From Flavobacterium solisilvae (GTDB lineage: Bacteria > Bacteroidota > Bacteroidia > Flavobacteriales > Flavobacteriaceae): 64,000 bases of DNA. The number at the start of each line of letters is the position of its first letter. Within the stretch, counting starts at the first letter, position 1. The notes beneath the pieces were generated by a model. It was not told the origin of the DNA and searched no databases. It worked only from the letters and a program-made list of their open reading frames with translations. The stretch is from NCBI RefSeq assembly GCF_012911605.1, contig NZ_JAAMPT010000207.1, positions 1 through 64,000 on the forward strand, given 5' to 3'. Positions 1 to 8,409 of the stretch are shown one piece after another. The position numbers were made by a program, and so were the translations under genes.

Positions 1-121
1 CGGTTGGGACGGAACGTTCAACGGACAGTTAATGCCATCAACCGATTACTGGTTCAAGGTAGAATATCCTGAAGCAGGTGTTATGAAAGAATTTAAAGCC
101 CATTTCTCATTGAAAAGATAA
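1..121 (+). CDS. C-terminal end of a T9SS type B (gliding-motility-associated) sorting-domain protein, 5' truncated
   Basis: Only the last 39 codons lie in the window; the reading frame starts at base 2 and ends in TAA at 119-121. The fragment has the hallmarks of the CHU_C / gliding-motility C-terminal domain: WDGTFNG, then PSTDYWF and a terminal HFSLKR. The complete type B protein at 27446-29578 ends with the same pattern (WDGTYNG, ADDYWF, GHFSLLR). Such domains direct secretion through the type IX system across the outer membrane. The PorP/SprF gene starts 6 bases after the stop, the usual arrangement of a type B cargo with its dedicated PorP-like partner. The identity of the secreted body is unknown because it lies outside the window. 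Confidence 0.88.
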   Translation, partial: GWDGTFNGQLMPSTDYWFKVEYPEAGVMKEFKAHFSLKR

Positions 122-127
122 AAAACC

Positions 128-1129
128 ATGAATTTAAAAAAAGTTTATTTAGTACTATTATTTGCGGTAGCTCAGGTATCGTTTTCTCAAGAAGGATTGC
201 CTGTATATTCTGACTATCTTTCGGATAATTATTATTTGCTTCATCCATCTATGGCTGGAGCTGCTAATTGTACCAAAGTTAGATTAACAGCAAGACAACA
301 ATGGTTTGGTCAAGATGATGCGCCGGCATTGCAAACTTTGAGTATAAATGGTTCTTTAGGTGAAAGATCGGGTGGTGGAGTTATTGTTTTTAATGATAAA
401 AACGGTTATCATTCACAAACAGGGATGAAGTTGACTTATGCACATCATATTATGTTTTCAAGAGACAATGTTGATTTGAATCAATTGTCTTTTGGTATGA
501 GTGCAGGTTTTGTGCAAAGTAGTCTTGATGAGAGTTCTTTTTATACTAATGATCCTTCGTTTGATCCAGTTGCTTTTGGCGACATACAAAGAGCTTCTTA
601 CTTTAATGTAGATATTGGAGCATCGTATAATTTCTTGGATTTTTATGTACATGCTACAGTTAAAAATGCATTGGCTAGTGATAGAAAATTGTATACCGAT
701 AGAGAACCAGTTAATTTAAGACGTTTTATTTTGAATTCAGGGTATACTTTTGGTGATCCTGATAAGATTGTTTGGGAACCATCTTTCATGTTTCAGTTAG
801 TTACTCAAACTCAAGAGAAAACGGTAGATTTGAATATCAAAGCTTATAAGGAACTTGATTTTGGAAGACTTTGGGGAGGATTGTCTTATAGAAGAAGTTT
901 AGATGGGGCGCAGTTTGTTGAAGGTCAACAAAGTATTGGCGATCAAAAGTTACAATACATCACTCCAATTATTGGGTTAAATTTCAATAGTTATATGATT
1001 TCTTATACTTATTCTCATTTATTAGGTGACATTAAGTTTGATGCTGGTGGATTTCACCAAATTACATTAGGTCTTAACTTGTTCTGTAAAAGAGAGAAAT
1101 ACCACTGTAATTGTCCTGCGATTAATTAA
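128..1129 (+). CDS. PorP/SprF family type IX secretion system outer-membrane protein
   Basis: A 333-residue protein with a signal peptide (about residues 1-20, ending VSFSQ) and the PorP N-terminal signature after it (PVYSDYL, then LLHPSMAGA). The rest alternates short amphipathic strands, as expected of an outer-membrane beta barrel. Family members (SprF, PorP) help secrete or attach specific T9SS cargo, especially type B cargo. The gene follows the end of such a cargo gene by 6 bases, so the two are almost certainly co-transcribed, and a hairpin terminator follows at 1143-1172. The C-terminus carries a short Cys-containing tail (FCKREKYHCNC). The family call is secure; the specific cargo pairing is inferred from position. 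Confidence 0.92.
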   Translation: MNLKKVYLVLLFAVAQVSFSQEGLPVYSDYLSDNYYLLHPSMAGAANCTKVRLTARQQWFGQDDAPALQTLSINGSLGERSGGGVIVFNDKNGYHSQTGMKLTYAHHIMFSRDNVDLNQLSFGMSAGFVQSSLDESSFYTNDPSFDPVAFGDIQRASYFNVDIGASYNFLDFYVHATVKNALASDRKLYTDREPVNLRRFILNSGYTFGDPDKIVWEPSFMFQLVTQTQEKTVDLNIKAYKELDFGRLWGGLSYRRSLDGAQFVEGQQSIGDQKLQYITPIIGLNFNSYMISYTYSHLLGDIKFDAGGFHQITLGLNLFCKREKYHCNCPAIN

Positions 1130-1142
1130 TAATTCAAATAAT

Positions 1143-1172
1143 GTCCCGTCAAAAAAGATGGGACTTTTTTTT
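1143..1172 (+). terminator. Rho-independent terminator after the PorP/SprF gene
   Basis: Stem GTCCCGTC / GATGGGAC (8 pairs, one G-U) with an A6 loop, followed by eight T. It ends only 5 bases before the ATG of the carbonic anhydrase gene. Confidence 0.8.
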
Positions 1173-1177
1173 AAGTA

Positions 1178-1693
1178 ATGGTTATAAAAGCTGTAAATGG
1201 AAAATCTCCTCAAATTCCGGAGGATTGTTATGTTGCTGAAAACGCAACGATTGTTGGTGATGTTTCTTTTGGAAAATCATGTAGTGTTTGGTTTAATGCT
1301 GTAGTACGTGGCGATGTTAATTTTATCAAAATAGGCGATAAGGTAAATATTCAAGATGGTGCCATTATTCATTGTACGTATCAAAAACATCCAACGGAAA
1401 TTGGGAATAATGTTTCTATTGGTCATAATGCTATTGTTCACGGTTGTAAAGTGCATGATAATGTTTTGATTGGAATGGGTGCAATTGTAATGGATAATTG
1501 TGTTATTCAAAGTAACTCGATTGTTGCTGCCGGTGCTGTGGTTACGCAAAACACGGTTGTAGAATCGGGGACGATTTATGCTGGTGTTCCTGCTAAGAAA
1601 GTTAAGGATATTGATCAGTCGGATTTTGCTGGCGAGATTGAACGTATTTCGAATAATTATGTAATGTATTCGAGTTGGTTTAAGGAAGAGTAA
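1178..1693 (+). CDS. Gamma-class carbonic anhydrase family protein (left-handed beta-helix, hexapeptide repeats)
   Basis: 171 residues made largely of imperfect hexapeptide repeats (for example IGDKVNIQDGA, IGNNVSIGHNA, VLIGMGAIV), giving a trimeric left-handed beta helix. Predicted zinc ligands are His65 (AIIH), His83 (SIGH) and His88 (AIVHGC), the spacing of the YrdA/PaaY/gamma-CA group. Proteins of this group may hydrate CO2 or act on acyl-CoA thioesters, and many are untested, so the substrate is open. The ATG at 1178 gives the conserved N-terminus. The upstream terminator leaves almost no leader, so transcription probably depends on read-through or on a promoter inside the preceding gene. 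An interspersed repeat lies just downstream at 1715-1815. Confidence 0.9.
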   Translation: MVIKAVNGKSPQIPEDCYVAENATIVGDVSFGKSCSVWFNAVVRGDVNFIKIGDKVNIQDGAIIHCTYQKHPTEIGNNVSIGHNAIVHGCKVHDNVLIGMGAIVMDNCVIQSNSIVAAGAVVTQNTVVESGTIYAGVPAKKVKDIDQSDFAGEIERISNNYVMYSSWFKEE

Positions 1694-1714
1694 AAGAAGC
1701 CGAAAGTTGGTTTT

Positions 1715-1815
1715 TAGCCCCGATTGAAGCGGAAATCCTGTCATTGCTTCACTGTTGTTTGTGAGATTGCTTCGTTCCTCGCAATGACAGATTGTAGCGG
1801 AAAGCGGGAAAATGG
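1715..1815. repeat. Composite interspersed repeat: conserved outer ends around a REP-like inverted repeat
   Basis: The outer ends read TAGCCCCGATTGAAGCGG at 1715-1732 and GCGGAAAGCGGGAAAATGG ending at 1815. Related ends recur at 42245-42295 (opposite strand) and 58762-58840. Inside is a perfect 10-bp inverted repeat, CTGTCATTGC (1738-1747) and GCAATGACAG (1781-1790). The right inner arm continues into GAGATTGCTTCGTTCCTC, the reverse complement of a GTCATTGCGAGGAACGAAGC-type palindrome half. It is non-coding and lies between the convergent carbonic anhydrase and murI genes. Confidence 0.7.
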
Positions 1816-1842
1816 TTTAAAAGATTTTTGGAAGTTTGGCTT

Positions 1843-2622
1843 CTAGAAATCTTTTTTTATTACTGGATAATTGTGCTTTAGAATTTTTTCGAGAACAGTT
1901 GGGTTGGCATTAGTGTAGAAAATGTTCTTTGGTTGATGGCTTTCTTGGTTTAAGTTGTTTTTTTCGGATAGGATGTTTTTGGTTTGCTTTGCAACGGCTT
2001 CGCCTGAATCGATGATTTTAATGTGCTTTGGGAGGATTTTTTTGATTTGTGGCAAAAGATATGGGTAATGGCTGCAGCCTAGCACAAGATAGTCGATATT
2101 CGCTTCTATCATGGGTTGAAGGTAATTGTTGAGTAATTCTTTAATTTGAGGTGAATTGATTTTTCCTTTTTCGATTAGTGGAACGAGTCCATGGCCAATT
2201 TGTTCGATGATTTTAGTGTCTTGAAATTGTTGGGCTGTTTGATGAAATAGTTCGCTGTTTAAGGTTCCTTGTGTGGCGAGAATTCCAATGGTTTGGGTTT
2301 TTGAATGTAATGCTGCTGGTTTTATTGCGGGTTCAATGCCAATGAACGGAACTTGGTATTTTGCTCTTAGTTCTTTGATGGCATTGGTTGTGGCTGTGTT
2401 GCAGGCAACGACTATAATTTTGCAATTTTGATTGAGCAGAAACTCGGTGTTTTTATTGCTTAAATGGATGATTTCTTCTTTTGATTTTTGTCCGTAAGGT
2501 GCATTTTTGCTGTCGGCTAGATAAATGGTGTTTTCGTTTGGCATGAGTTCATGAATTTCTTTCCAGATGGAAGTTCCGCCGATGCCTGAATCAAATAGTC
2601 CTATTGGGTTGTTGTTTGTCAT
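1843..2622 (-). CDS. murI: Glutamate racemase
   Basis: Interconverts L- and D-glutamate to supply D-Glu for peptidoglycan. The ATG at 2622 (MTNNNPIGLFDSGIGG) is preferred over an upstream in-frame start, because the extra residues would be encoded by the loop and stem of the terminator at 2639-2678. From this start the protein is 259 residues, normal for the family. The two-base catalytic cysteines are visible: Cys74 in VACNTA and Cys183 in LGCSHYP; the N-terminal DSGIGG motif is also present. It is the last gene of the uppS-bamA-ompH-ompH-murI cluster, though a terminator separates it from ompH, so it probably has its own promoter or relies on read-through. Confidence 0.96.
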   Translation of the reverse strand: MTNNNPIGLFDSGIGGTSIWKEIHELMPNENTIYLADSKNAPYGQKSKEEIIHLSNKNTEFLLNQNCKIIVVACNTATTNAIKELRAKYQVPFIGIEPAIKPAALHSKTQTIGILATQGTLNSELFHQTAQQFQDTKIIEQIGHGLVPLIEKGKINSPQIKELLNNYLQPMIEANIDYLVLGCSHYPYLLPQIKKILPKHIKIIDSGEAVAKQTKNILSEKNNLNQESHQPKNIFYTNANPTVLEKILKHNYPVIKKDF

Positions 2623-2638
2623 AAGTAACAAAAATAAA

Positions 2639-2678
2639 AAAAAACTGCTCAATCCTGTTGAAAGGTTGAGCAGTTTTT
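2639..2678 (-). terminator. Rho-independent terminator downstream of the ompH genes
   Basis: Perfect stem AAAAAACTGCTCAA (2639-2652) / TTGAGCAGTTTTTT (2665-2678) with a 12-base loop. The stem is self-complementary in its A/T tracts, so it can act on either strand. It sits between the ompH stop and the murI start, both on the minus strand. Confidence 0.85.
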
Positions 2679-2701
2679 TACTTTTATAATTAAGCTTTTG
2701 A

Positions 2702-3202
2702 TTAAAAACCTAAATCTTTTTTAACATCAGCAGTTAAATCTGGACCATCTTTTAAAAGTAAGTCAGCTGCGTTTAATACATATTGATATCCTTTTGCTTT
2801 TCCTACTTTTTCAATAGAAGCTCTAACTTTGTCGTATAAAGGTGCTACTAAGTCAGTTTCTTTCTTTTGTAGTTCTTTTTGAGCATTTTCTCTGTAATCT
2901 GTAATACGCTTAGTTAAATCTTGCATTTCTGTTTGACGAGTTGCATTTACAGCGTCACCAACGGTATCTGCTTCTTGTTCGTATTTTTTCATTTTAGCTT
3001 GGTACTCGTCAATCATTATTTTATATTCAGCATCATAGGTAGAGCTTAATTTTTCTAATTGTTTTTTAGCTTCTATTACTGCAGGCATTTTAGAAATAAT
3101 TTCATTTACATCTACGTGTGCAGTTTTTGCTTGAGCATTCATCGTTTGCATTGTTCCTAGAAACACAACTCCAGCGATTAGTAATGATTTCAATCTTTTC
3201 AT
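2702..3202 (-). CDS. OmpH/Skp family periplasmic chaperone
   Basis: 166 residues with a signal peptide (about 1-25, ending MNAQA), a short beta segment (AHVDVNEII), a long charged alpha-helical hairpin (about 45-130) and a closing segment with AKGYQYVLNA. This is the Skp fold: a trimeric jellyfish whose arms hold unfolded outer-membrane proteins in the periplasm. It lies directly after a longer paralogue and bamA, and the gap to that paralogue is only 27 bases, so the genes are co-transcribed. Together they supply barrel proteins to the BAM complex. The substrate range of each paralogue cannot be told from sequence. Confidence 0.93.
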   Translation of the reverse strand: MKRLKSLLIAGVVFLGTMQTMNAQAKTAHVDVNEIISKMPAVIEAKKQLEKLSSTYDAEYKIMIDEYQAKMKKYEQEADTVGDAVNATRQTEMQDLTKRITDYRENAQKELQKKETDLVAPLYDKVRASIEKVGKAKGYQYVLNAADLLLKDGPDLTADVKKDLGF

Positions 3203-3229
3203 TGTTTTAAAAGTATTAATTAATTATTG

Positions 3230-4222
3230 TTATTCTTCTTTTTTTGGTTCTTCTTTAGGTTGATTTTTTTTCTCTTCCCTTGCTTTTTTTGCCGCTTCTC
3301 TATCGGCTAATATTTTTTTCTTTTTTTCTTCAAGTGCCGCTTTTCTGTCTTCTAATGTTTTTGCTCTTTCGGCTGCTTTGTCTTCTTTAGCAGTAGCAGT
3401 TCCATCGGTTGTTTTTTCAGCGTCTTTAGTTTCTTTGTTGTCTTCTTTTTTGTCAGTTGCAGAAACCGTGCCAGATTTTTTTGCTTCTCTTTCGGCAGCT
3501 GCAGCATCTTTTTTATCTTGAAGTTCTTTTTTCTTAGCTTCGTTTGCCGCTTTTCTATCTTCAACAAGTTTGTCTCTAGCAGCTTTTTTTTCTTCTAATG
3601 CTTTTCTTCTTTCTGCTAGAGCAGGATTTTCATCTTCTAAATCCTCTTTGTATTCTTTGGCTTCTTGATCTTTTAATTGTTTTTTTGTAAGCTGTTCTCT
3701 TCTTTCTGCTCTTGTTATTGTTTTAATAACTTGCTCGCTGATATCGTGTCTTTTTGCTGCAAAAAGCATGGTTAAATCGGATGATTTGTCAAAAACGAAA
3801 TCGAATTTTTTGGCTTCAGCTATATCTTGAACTGCAGTAAAAACTTGATCTTGAATTGGTTTTACCAAAACGGCTTTTTGAGTGATTAAATCGCCATTTG
3901 GTCCAAATTTCTTTTGTTGAAAGTCGATAAGTTCACTTTCTTGGAAAGCAATTTCTTCTTCTCTTTCTTCAATTAATTCACGCGTTAGAAGTGCTTTTTC
4001 AGTTTTTAAAGCATCTTTAAGTTTAGCTATTTCAACTTTTTTTGCTTCTATATCTTGTTTCCACTTTTGTGCTTTTTGTTCTAATTGACTTTTAGCTTCT
4101 GTATAATCAGGAACGTTTTGTAGAATATATTCCATATCAATAAAACCTATCTTTGTTCCTCTACTTTGAGCATTCATTGCAAATGAAGTAAGAAGTAGTA
4201 ATGCTAAAAAATATTTTTTCAT
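3230..4222 (-). CDS. OmpH/Skp family chaperone with a long Lys/Glu/Ala-rich C-terminal tail
   Basis: 330 residues. Residues 1-19 form a signal peptide (ending MNAQ). Residues about 20-170 match OmpH/Skp: KIGFIDMEYIL, a charged helical hairpin, then FDFVFDKSS. Unlike ordinary Skp proteins it continues for about 160 residues of highly charged sequence made of repeated E-K-K / R-K-A-A-L-E-E type segments, interrupted near residues 245-275 by a Thr/Asp/Lys-rich linker. The tail is predicted to be a long single helix or coiled coil. The gene sits between bamA and the shorter ompH, a conserved order in Bacteroidota. The Skp domain is certain; the tail's role is unknown. Confidence 0.9.
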   Translation of the reverse strand: MKKYFLALLLLTSFAMNAQSRGTKIGFIDMEYILQNVPDYTEAKSQLEQKAQKWKQDIEAKKVEIAKLKDALKTEKALLTRELIEEREEEIAFQESELIDFQQKKFGPNGDLITQKAVLVKPIQDQVFTAVQDIAEAKKFDFVFDKSSDLTMLFAAKRHDISEQVIKTITRAERREQLTKKQLKDQEAKEYKEDLEDENPALAERRKALEEKKAARDKLVEDRKAANEAKKKELQDKKDAAAAEREAKKSGTVSATDKKEDNKETKDAEKTTDGTATAKEDKAAERAKTLEDRKAALEEKKKKILADREAAKKAREEKKNQPKEEPKKEE

Positions 4223-4256
4223 ATTATTATGATTTTAAAATATGTATCAAATATAA

Positions 4257-6944
4257 TTAAAATTGTTGACCAATAATAAAATGTGTTTCCCAACCGTTCT
4301 TTTGTGTTGTTCCAGAACCTGGCACGGCATCAAATCCATGAGCAAAGTCTATACCAAGTAATCCAAATGCAGGCATAAATATTCTTAAACCAAATCCAGC
4401 CGAACGTTGTAGCACAAATGGATTGTATTCTTGGAAGTTGTTGAACGACGAACCTGCTTCAAGGAATCCTAATGCATAAATTGACGCAGCAGCTTTTAAC
4501 GTTAATGGATATCTAAGTTCTAACGAGAATTTATTATAGATTGTTCCACCATTAATATCAGATAATGATTGGTTTGGATAACCTCTTAATTGCACCACTT
4601 CTCGACCGTCAAGCGCAAAGTTAGCCAATCCATCACCACCAAGGAAGAAACGTTCAAAAGGAACCATTCCTCTTGCGCTGTTGTACGCGCCAAGGAAACC
4701 AAATTCTCCCAAAGCTCTTAAAACTAACGCTTTTTGTGGTGTTCCAGCAATTTTTGTGTAGGAGTCAACTTTGAATTTTACTTTGTAATATTCTAACCAA
4801 TTGAACCTTTCTTGGTCAACTTTTGATTTGTCTGCAGCAGCATCAGTATAATTATCTACAGCTTGGTAGTGTACAGTTCCGTTTGGAAATGTTTCTTTAA
4901 TTCCTAGATAATCGCCTTCTAATGGAAAGTAACCTTCGCTATTTGTGTAAACATTCTCCATTCCAGCAGTATACTTTAATTTATATTTTTCTTGATTTTC
5001 CAAGTCACCATAATCAATTCCGTTCCAAAGCGAATAAGGTAATGTAAATTTTGCTGAAACGCTATATTCTGCTCCAGATGTTGGATATATTGGATTTACA
5101 CCTTTATTGTTTCTAGTTAAACCTACTGTAAAAGCTAAGTTTCTTGAAGCACCATCTCCAAAAGAAAATAATCCAGTGTTGTAATTATTTAAATCATAAT
5201 ATTGGAAACTTGTTGAACCAGATAATACAAAATAATCATCAGGAATTGTTAATCTTTTTGCTAAACCTACAGAAAGTGACGTAATGTTAAAACTTTTAGT
5301 TCTGTCAACATCTCTTGATCTTCCTGTGTATAAAAATTGTTTACTATGAGACAATGAAGTCGAGAAATTAACTGGTTTTTTTCCGCCAAACCATGGTTCA
5401 GAGAAAGATAAACTATACGTTTGAAAGAATGAACTAGCTTGTGCTCTCAATGATACTCGTTGTCCGTCGCCCATTGGTAATGGTTTGTAAGCTTCTTTAT
5501 TGAATAAATTTCGCATTGAGAAGTTGTTGAACGAAAGTCCAAGTGTTCCAATAAAACCTCCGCCACCATAACCACCTTGAAGCTCAATTTGGCTAGAACC
5601 TTTTTCTACTAAGTTGTATTCAATATCAACTGTTCCTGCTGCTGGATCGACGTTTTTGAATTTCGGATCGATTGCTTCTGGATCAAAGAAACCCAATTGT
5701 CCAATTTCACGAATAGTTCTAACCAAAGCATCTTTGCTATATTTTTCACCAGGATGTGTTTTTAATTCTCTGTAAATTACTCTATCATGGGTTTTGTCAT
5801 TTCCAACAACGGTAATGTTGTTAAAATAGGCAATTGGGCCTTCGGTAATTCTTATTTCAAAATCAATAGTGTCGTTTTCTGTTTTTACTTCAACGGCATT
5901 AATGTTTGAGAATAGATAACCATTGTTTTGATATAAATTGGTTAAATCATCAGCATCAGGTTTTGTTTTATCGGCAATTCTTTTTTCAAGTAAAACTCCG
6001 TTATAAGTTTCTCCTTTTTTGATTCCAAGAACACGACTTAAAAGTTGATCAGAATATACTGAGTTTCCTAGGAATTTAATATCACCAAAATGATATTTTC
6101 TTCCTTCTTCAACTTTAATATTGATAGCTAATTTTGATTTTTTCTCATTCAAGAATACTGAATCCGATACAACTCTTGCGTCACGATATCCTTTTTCTTT
6201 GTATTTAGATACGATAGAAACTAAATCTTCTTTGTATTTGTCTTTTACAAATTTTGAAGATTTAAAAATTCGGATAGGGTTGATTTGTTTGGTGTTTTTC
6301 ATCGCACCACGCAGCTTTTTATCCGAGAATTTTTCGTTGCCGTCAAACGTTATTTTTGAGATTTTAAGTTTGTCTCCTTTGTCAATATTAACCAGCATTT
6401 TAACCAAGTTGCCTTCGGTTGTGTCTGGAGTTGTAGTGATGAAAACTTTGGTATTAAAAAAACCGTCTTTTTTATACTTATTTTCAATGTAGTTTTTAGT
6501 AGTCGTGATAAGGTTTTCGTTTACAATTTTGCCTTTTGTTAACGAGTTATCTTTGATAAGTCCTTCGATTTTTGATTTTTTTACTCCTTGAATTTTTACA
6601 TCACTCAATTTTGGTAGTTCAGTGATGAAAAGATCAAGCCAAATACTGTCATTTTCAGTTTTATTTACATAAAAATCGATGTCGCTAAAAAGTCCTAGTT
6701 TACCTAATTTTTTGATGGCGTTACTAATTTCTTCTCCAGGAACAGTGATTTGTTGGCCTTTTTCAAGTCCAGTAAAGGTAACAACGGTTTGCTGATTGTA
6801 GCTGATTTTTCCAACCACATTTACATCGGCTAAAATATATTTTCTTCCTTGAGAAAACGGTAATCTTTCTTCTTGGGCTTGTAATTGAAAAATATTCCCA
6901 ATACATAAAGCGATTAAAAATATTTTTAGGGTATTTATTTGCAC
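4257..6944 (-). CDS. bamA: Outer membrane protein assembly factor BamA (Omp85 family)
   Basis: About 895 residues from the chosen GTG start at 6944. N-terminal signal (TLKIFLIALCIGN... ending QLQAQ), then repeated POTRA domains (residues about 30-430; for example GDKLKISKITFDGN and GPIAYFNNITVVGN), then the 16-strand barrel. The barrel carries the loop-6 motif LRGYPNQ and ends in Phe (HFIIGQQF), the outer-membrane C-terminal signature. BamA inserts beta-barrel proteins. An ATG at 7076 is in frame but lies inside uppS and encodes residues unlike a signal sequence; GTG 6944 follows the uppS stop by 7 bases. The following Skp-like genes supply its substrates. Confidence 0.95.
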   Translation of the reverse strand: MQINTLKIFLIALCIGNIFQLQAQEERLPFSQGRKYILADVNVVGKISYNQQTVVTFTGLEKGQQITVPGEEISNAIKKLGKLGLFSDIDFYVNKTENDSIWLDLFITELPKLSDVKIQGVKKSKIEGLIKDNSLTKGKIVNENLITTTKNYIENKYKKDGFFNTKVFITTTPDTTEGNLVKMLVNIDKGDKLKISKITFDGNEKFSDKKLRGAMKNTKQINPIRIFKSSKFVKDKYKEDLVSIVSKYKEKGYRDARVVSDSVFLNEKKSKLAINIKVEEGRKYHFGDIKFLGNSVYSDQLLSRVLGIKKGETYNGVLLEKRIADKTKPDADDLTNLYQNNGYLFSNINAVEVKTENDTIDFEIRITEGPIAYFNNITVVGNDKTHDRVIYRELKTHPGEKYSKDALVRTIREIGQLGFFDPEAIDPKFKNVDPAAGTVDIEYNLVEKGSSQIELQGGYGGGGFIGTLGLSFNNFSMRNLFNKEAYKPLPMGDGQRVSLRAQASSFFQTYSLSFSEPWFGGKKPVNFSTSLSHSKQFLYTGRSRDVDRTKSFNITSLSVGLAKRLTIPDDYFVLSGSTSFQYYDLNNYNTGLFSFGDGASRNLAFTVGLTRNNKGVNPIYPTSGAEYSVSAKFTLPYSLWNGIDYGDLENQEKYKLKYTAGMENVYTNSEGYFPLEGDYLGIKETFPNGTVHYQAVDNYTDAAADKSKVDQERFNWLEYYKVKFKVDSYTKIAGTPQKALVLRALGEFGFLGAYNSARGMVPFERFFLGGDGLANFALDGREVVQLRGYPNQSLSDINGGTIYNKFSLELRYPLTLKAAASIYALGFLEAGSSFNNFQEYNPFVLQRSAGFGLRIFMPAFGLLGIDFAHGFDAVPGSGTTQKNGWETHFIIGQQF

Positions 6945-6951
6945 TGAAAAT

Positions 6952-7692
6952 CTATTTAATTTGTTCACTTGTTTTTCCAAATCTTCGTTCTCTTTTTTGA
7001 TAGCTAATGATGGCATCATATAAATCGGTTTCTTTAAAATCGGGCCAAAGAACATCAGTAAAATAAAACTCTGCATAGGCTATTTGCCATAGCAAAAAAT
7101 TACTAATTCTGTGTTCGCCACTGGTTCGTATTACCAAATCAACATCGGGTAAATTGTGTGTGTAAAGATGCTGATTAATAATTGATTCATCAATATCGTC
7201 TTGAGAAATTATATTATTTTTAACTTTACTACTTATATTTTTAACAGCATTTAACAATTCTTCTCTTGAACCATAGCTTAGCGCTAGTGTTAGCGTCATT
7301 CGGCTATTGTTTTTTGTTTTTTCTATAACTGTTACTAATTCTTTTTTGGCAGATGAAGGAAGCAAATCTAAATTGCCTATAGCATTCAATCTGATATTGT
7401 TTTTTTGTAGTGTGTCGAGTTCTTTTTTTAAGGAAGAAATGAGTAATTTCATTAATGTTTCTACTTCCAACTTTGGACGATTCCAATTTTCGGTAGAAAA
7501 GGCATAAAGTGTAAGATTTTCTATTCCTAGTTTGGCACAACTTTCCACTGTAGTTCTAACCGATTTTGTCCCATTTTCATGACCAAAAGCTCTTAGAAAT
7601 CCTTTTTGTTTTGCCCATCGACCATTTCCGTCCATGATGATGGCAAGGTGTTTGGGTAAATTGTCTTTATCTATAGTAGTGTTCAAACTCAT
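6952..7692 (-). CDS. uppS: Undecaprenyl diphosphate synthase (cis-isoprenyl transferase)
   Basis: 246 residues from the ATG at 7692; the longer in-frame start at 7728 overlaps the preceding gene and adds non-conserved residues. It condenses farnesyl diphosphate with isopentenyl diphosphate units to make the C55 carrier for peptidoglycan and O-antigen. Signature motifs: HLAIIMDGNGRWA with catalytic Asp21, YAFSTENW, and near the C-terminus DLVIRTSGEHRISNFLLWQ and FTDVLWPDF. It lies 4 bases after the DUF6089 gene and 7 bases before bamA, so these are clearly co-transcribed. Placing lipid-carrier synthesis beside barrel assembly is typical of Bacteroidota. Confidence 0.97.
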   Translation of the reverse strand: MSLNTTIDKDNLPKHLAIIMDGNGRWAKQKGFLRAFGHENGTKSVRTTVESCAKLGIENLTLYAFSTENWNRPKLEVETLMKLLISSLKKELDTLQKNNIRLNAIGNLDLLPSSAKKELVTVIEKTKNNSRMTLTLALSYGSREELLNAVKNISSKVKNNIISQDDIDESIINQHLYTHNLPDVDLVIRTSGEHRISNFLLWQIAYAEFYFTDVLWPDFKETDLYDAIISYQKRERRFGKTSEQIK

Positions 7693-7696
7693 TTTT

Positions 7697-8383
7697 TTAC
7701 TCTGCACAATAGCATGGTTTTTCTCCAAAGGTGTACGTTATCGTTATTCCCGAAAAAAAGTACCAATCATTACTGTTAATATTTCCAAATTTTAACGGTG
7801 CCAAATTTTCATTTTTTGGATTGCTTCCGTCCAAATTATCGGTAAATGTATATCTTGCGCCAACTTCAACTCCAATGACAAAGTTTTCAATAAGATTACT
7901 TTTTATTCCAACAACCATTGGAATGGCTAAAGCACCTTCTCGATAATCTTTTTTAGTTTGCCCGTTTAACACAAAAAGCTCATCATATATAAAATAGGAC
8001 AAACCTGAAAAAACATAAGGCGTTGTTTTTCTTCTCAAAGCATCATGAAGATTAAAATCAAAAAAATTGAATTCTAATCCTGCTGAAAATTCCTTAATAC
8101 TGTTGCCAAATTTATAACCACGCAAATTTCGGTTAGGAACATTTGAATCTAAGTCATTCGCAGTAATCGATGATTGCATATACGAAAATCGATAGGAATG
8201 TCTCGGACTTTTATTCCATTTATACAAAATTCCAAAGGCAAATTCATTTGGATTAACATAATTTGTTTTCCCAACATCGCCAACATAGTTGCTTCCACCT
8301 AAAAAAGCACCAATCTCATGGATTTGTGCATTTGAAAAGTTTTGAAACAATATACAAAAAAACAGTACTAAAGTCTTTTTCAT
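7697..8383 (-). CDS. DUF6089 family outer-membrane protein
   Basis: 228 residues: signal peptide (about 1-19, ending FSNAQ), then IHEIGAFLGGSNYVGDVG, a small beta-barrel-like architecture with alternating hydrophobic residues, and an aromatic C-terminus followed by KPCYCAE. It matches the uncharacterised Bacteroidota family found directly upstream of uppS. It probably inserts in the outer membrane; no enzymatic motif is seen. A -7 element (TATATTTG on the minus strand) lies at 8402-8409, giving a leader of about 12 bases. It appears to be the first gene of the uppS-bamA-ompH transcript. Its function is unknown. Confidence 0.85.
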   Translation of the reverse strand: MKKTLVLFFCILFQNFSNAQIHEIGAFLGGSNYVGDVGKTNYVNPNEFAFGILYKWNKSPRHSYRFSYMQSSITANDLDSNVPNRNLRGYKFGNSIKEFSAGLEFNFFDFNLHDALRRKTTPYVFSGLSYFIYDELFVLNGQTKKDYREGALAIPMVVGIKSNLIENFVIGVEVGARYTFTDNLDGSNPKNENLAPLKFGNINSNDWYFFSGITITYTFGEKPCYCAE

Positions 8384-8401
8384 TCAATTGAAAATAGCGT
8401 G

Positions 8402-8409
8402 CAAATATA
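8402..8409 (-). promoter_or_regulatory. Candidate -7 element (TATATTTG) for the DUF6089-uppS-bamA operon
   Basis: Minus-strand TATATTTG fits the Bacteroidota TAnnTTTG -7 consensus. The position 19 bases upstream has only TTT, not a full TTTG. The distance to the ATG at 8383 is suitable. Confidence 0.5.

Noticed and set aside
6945..7076. ATG start of bamA inside uppS
   Set aside because: It would overlap uppS by more than 120 bases and place 44 non-signal residues before the signal peptide.
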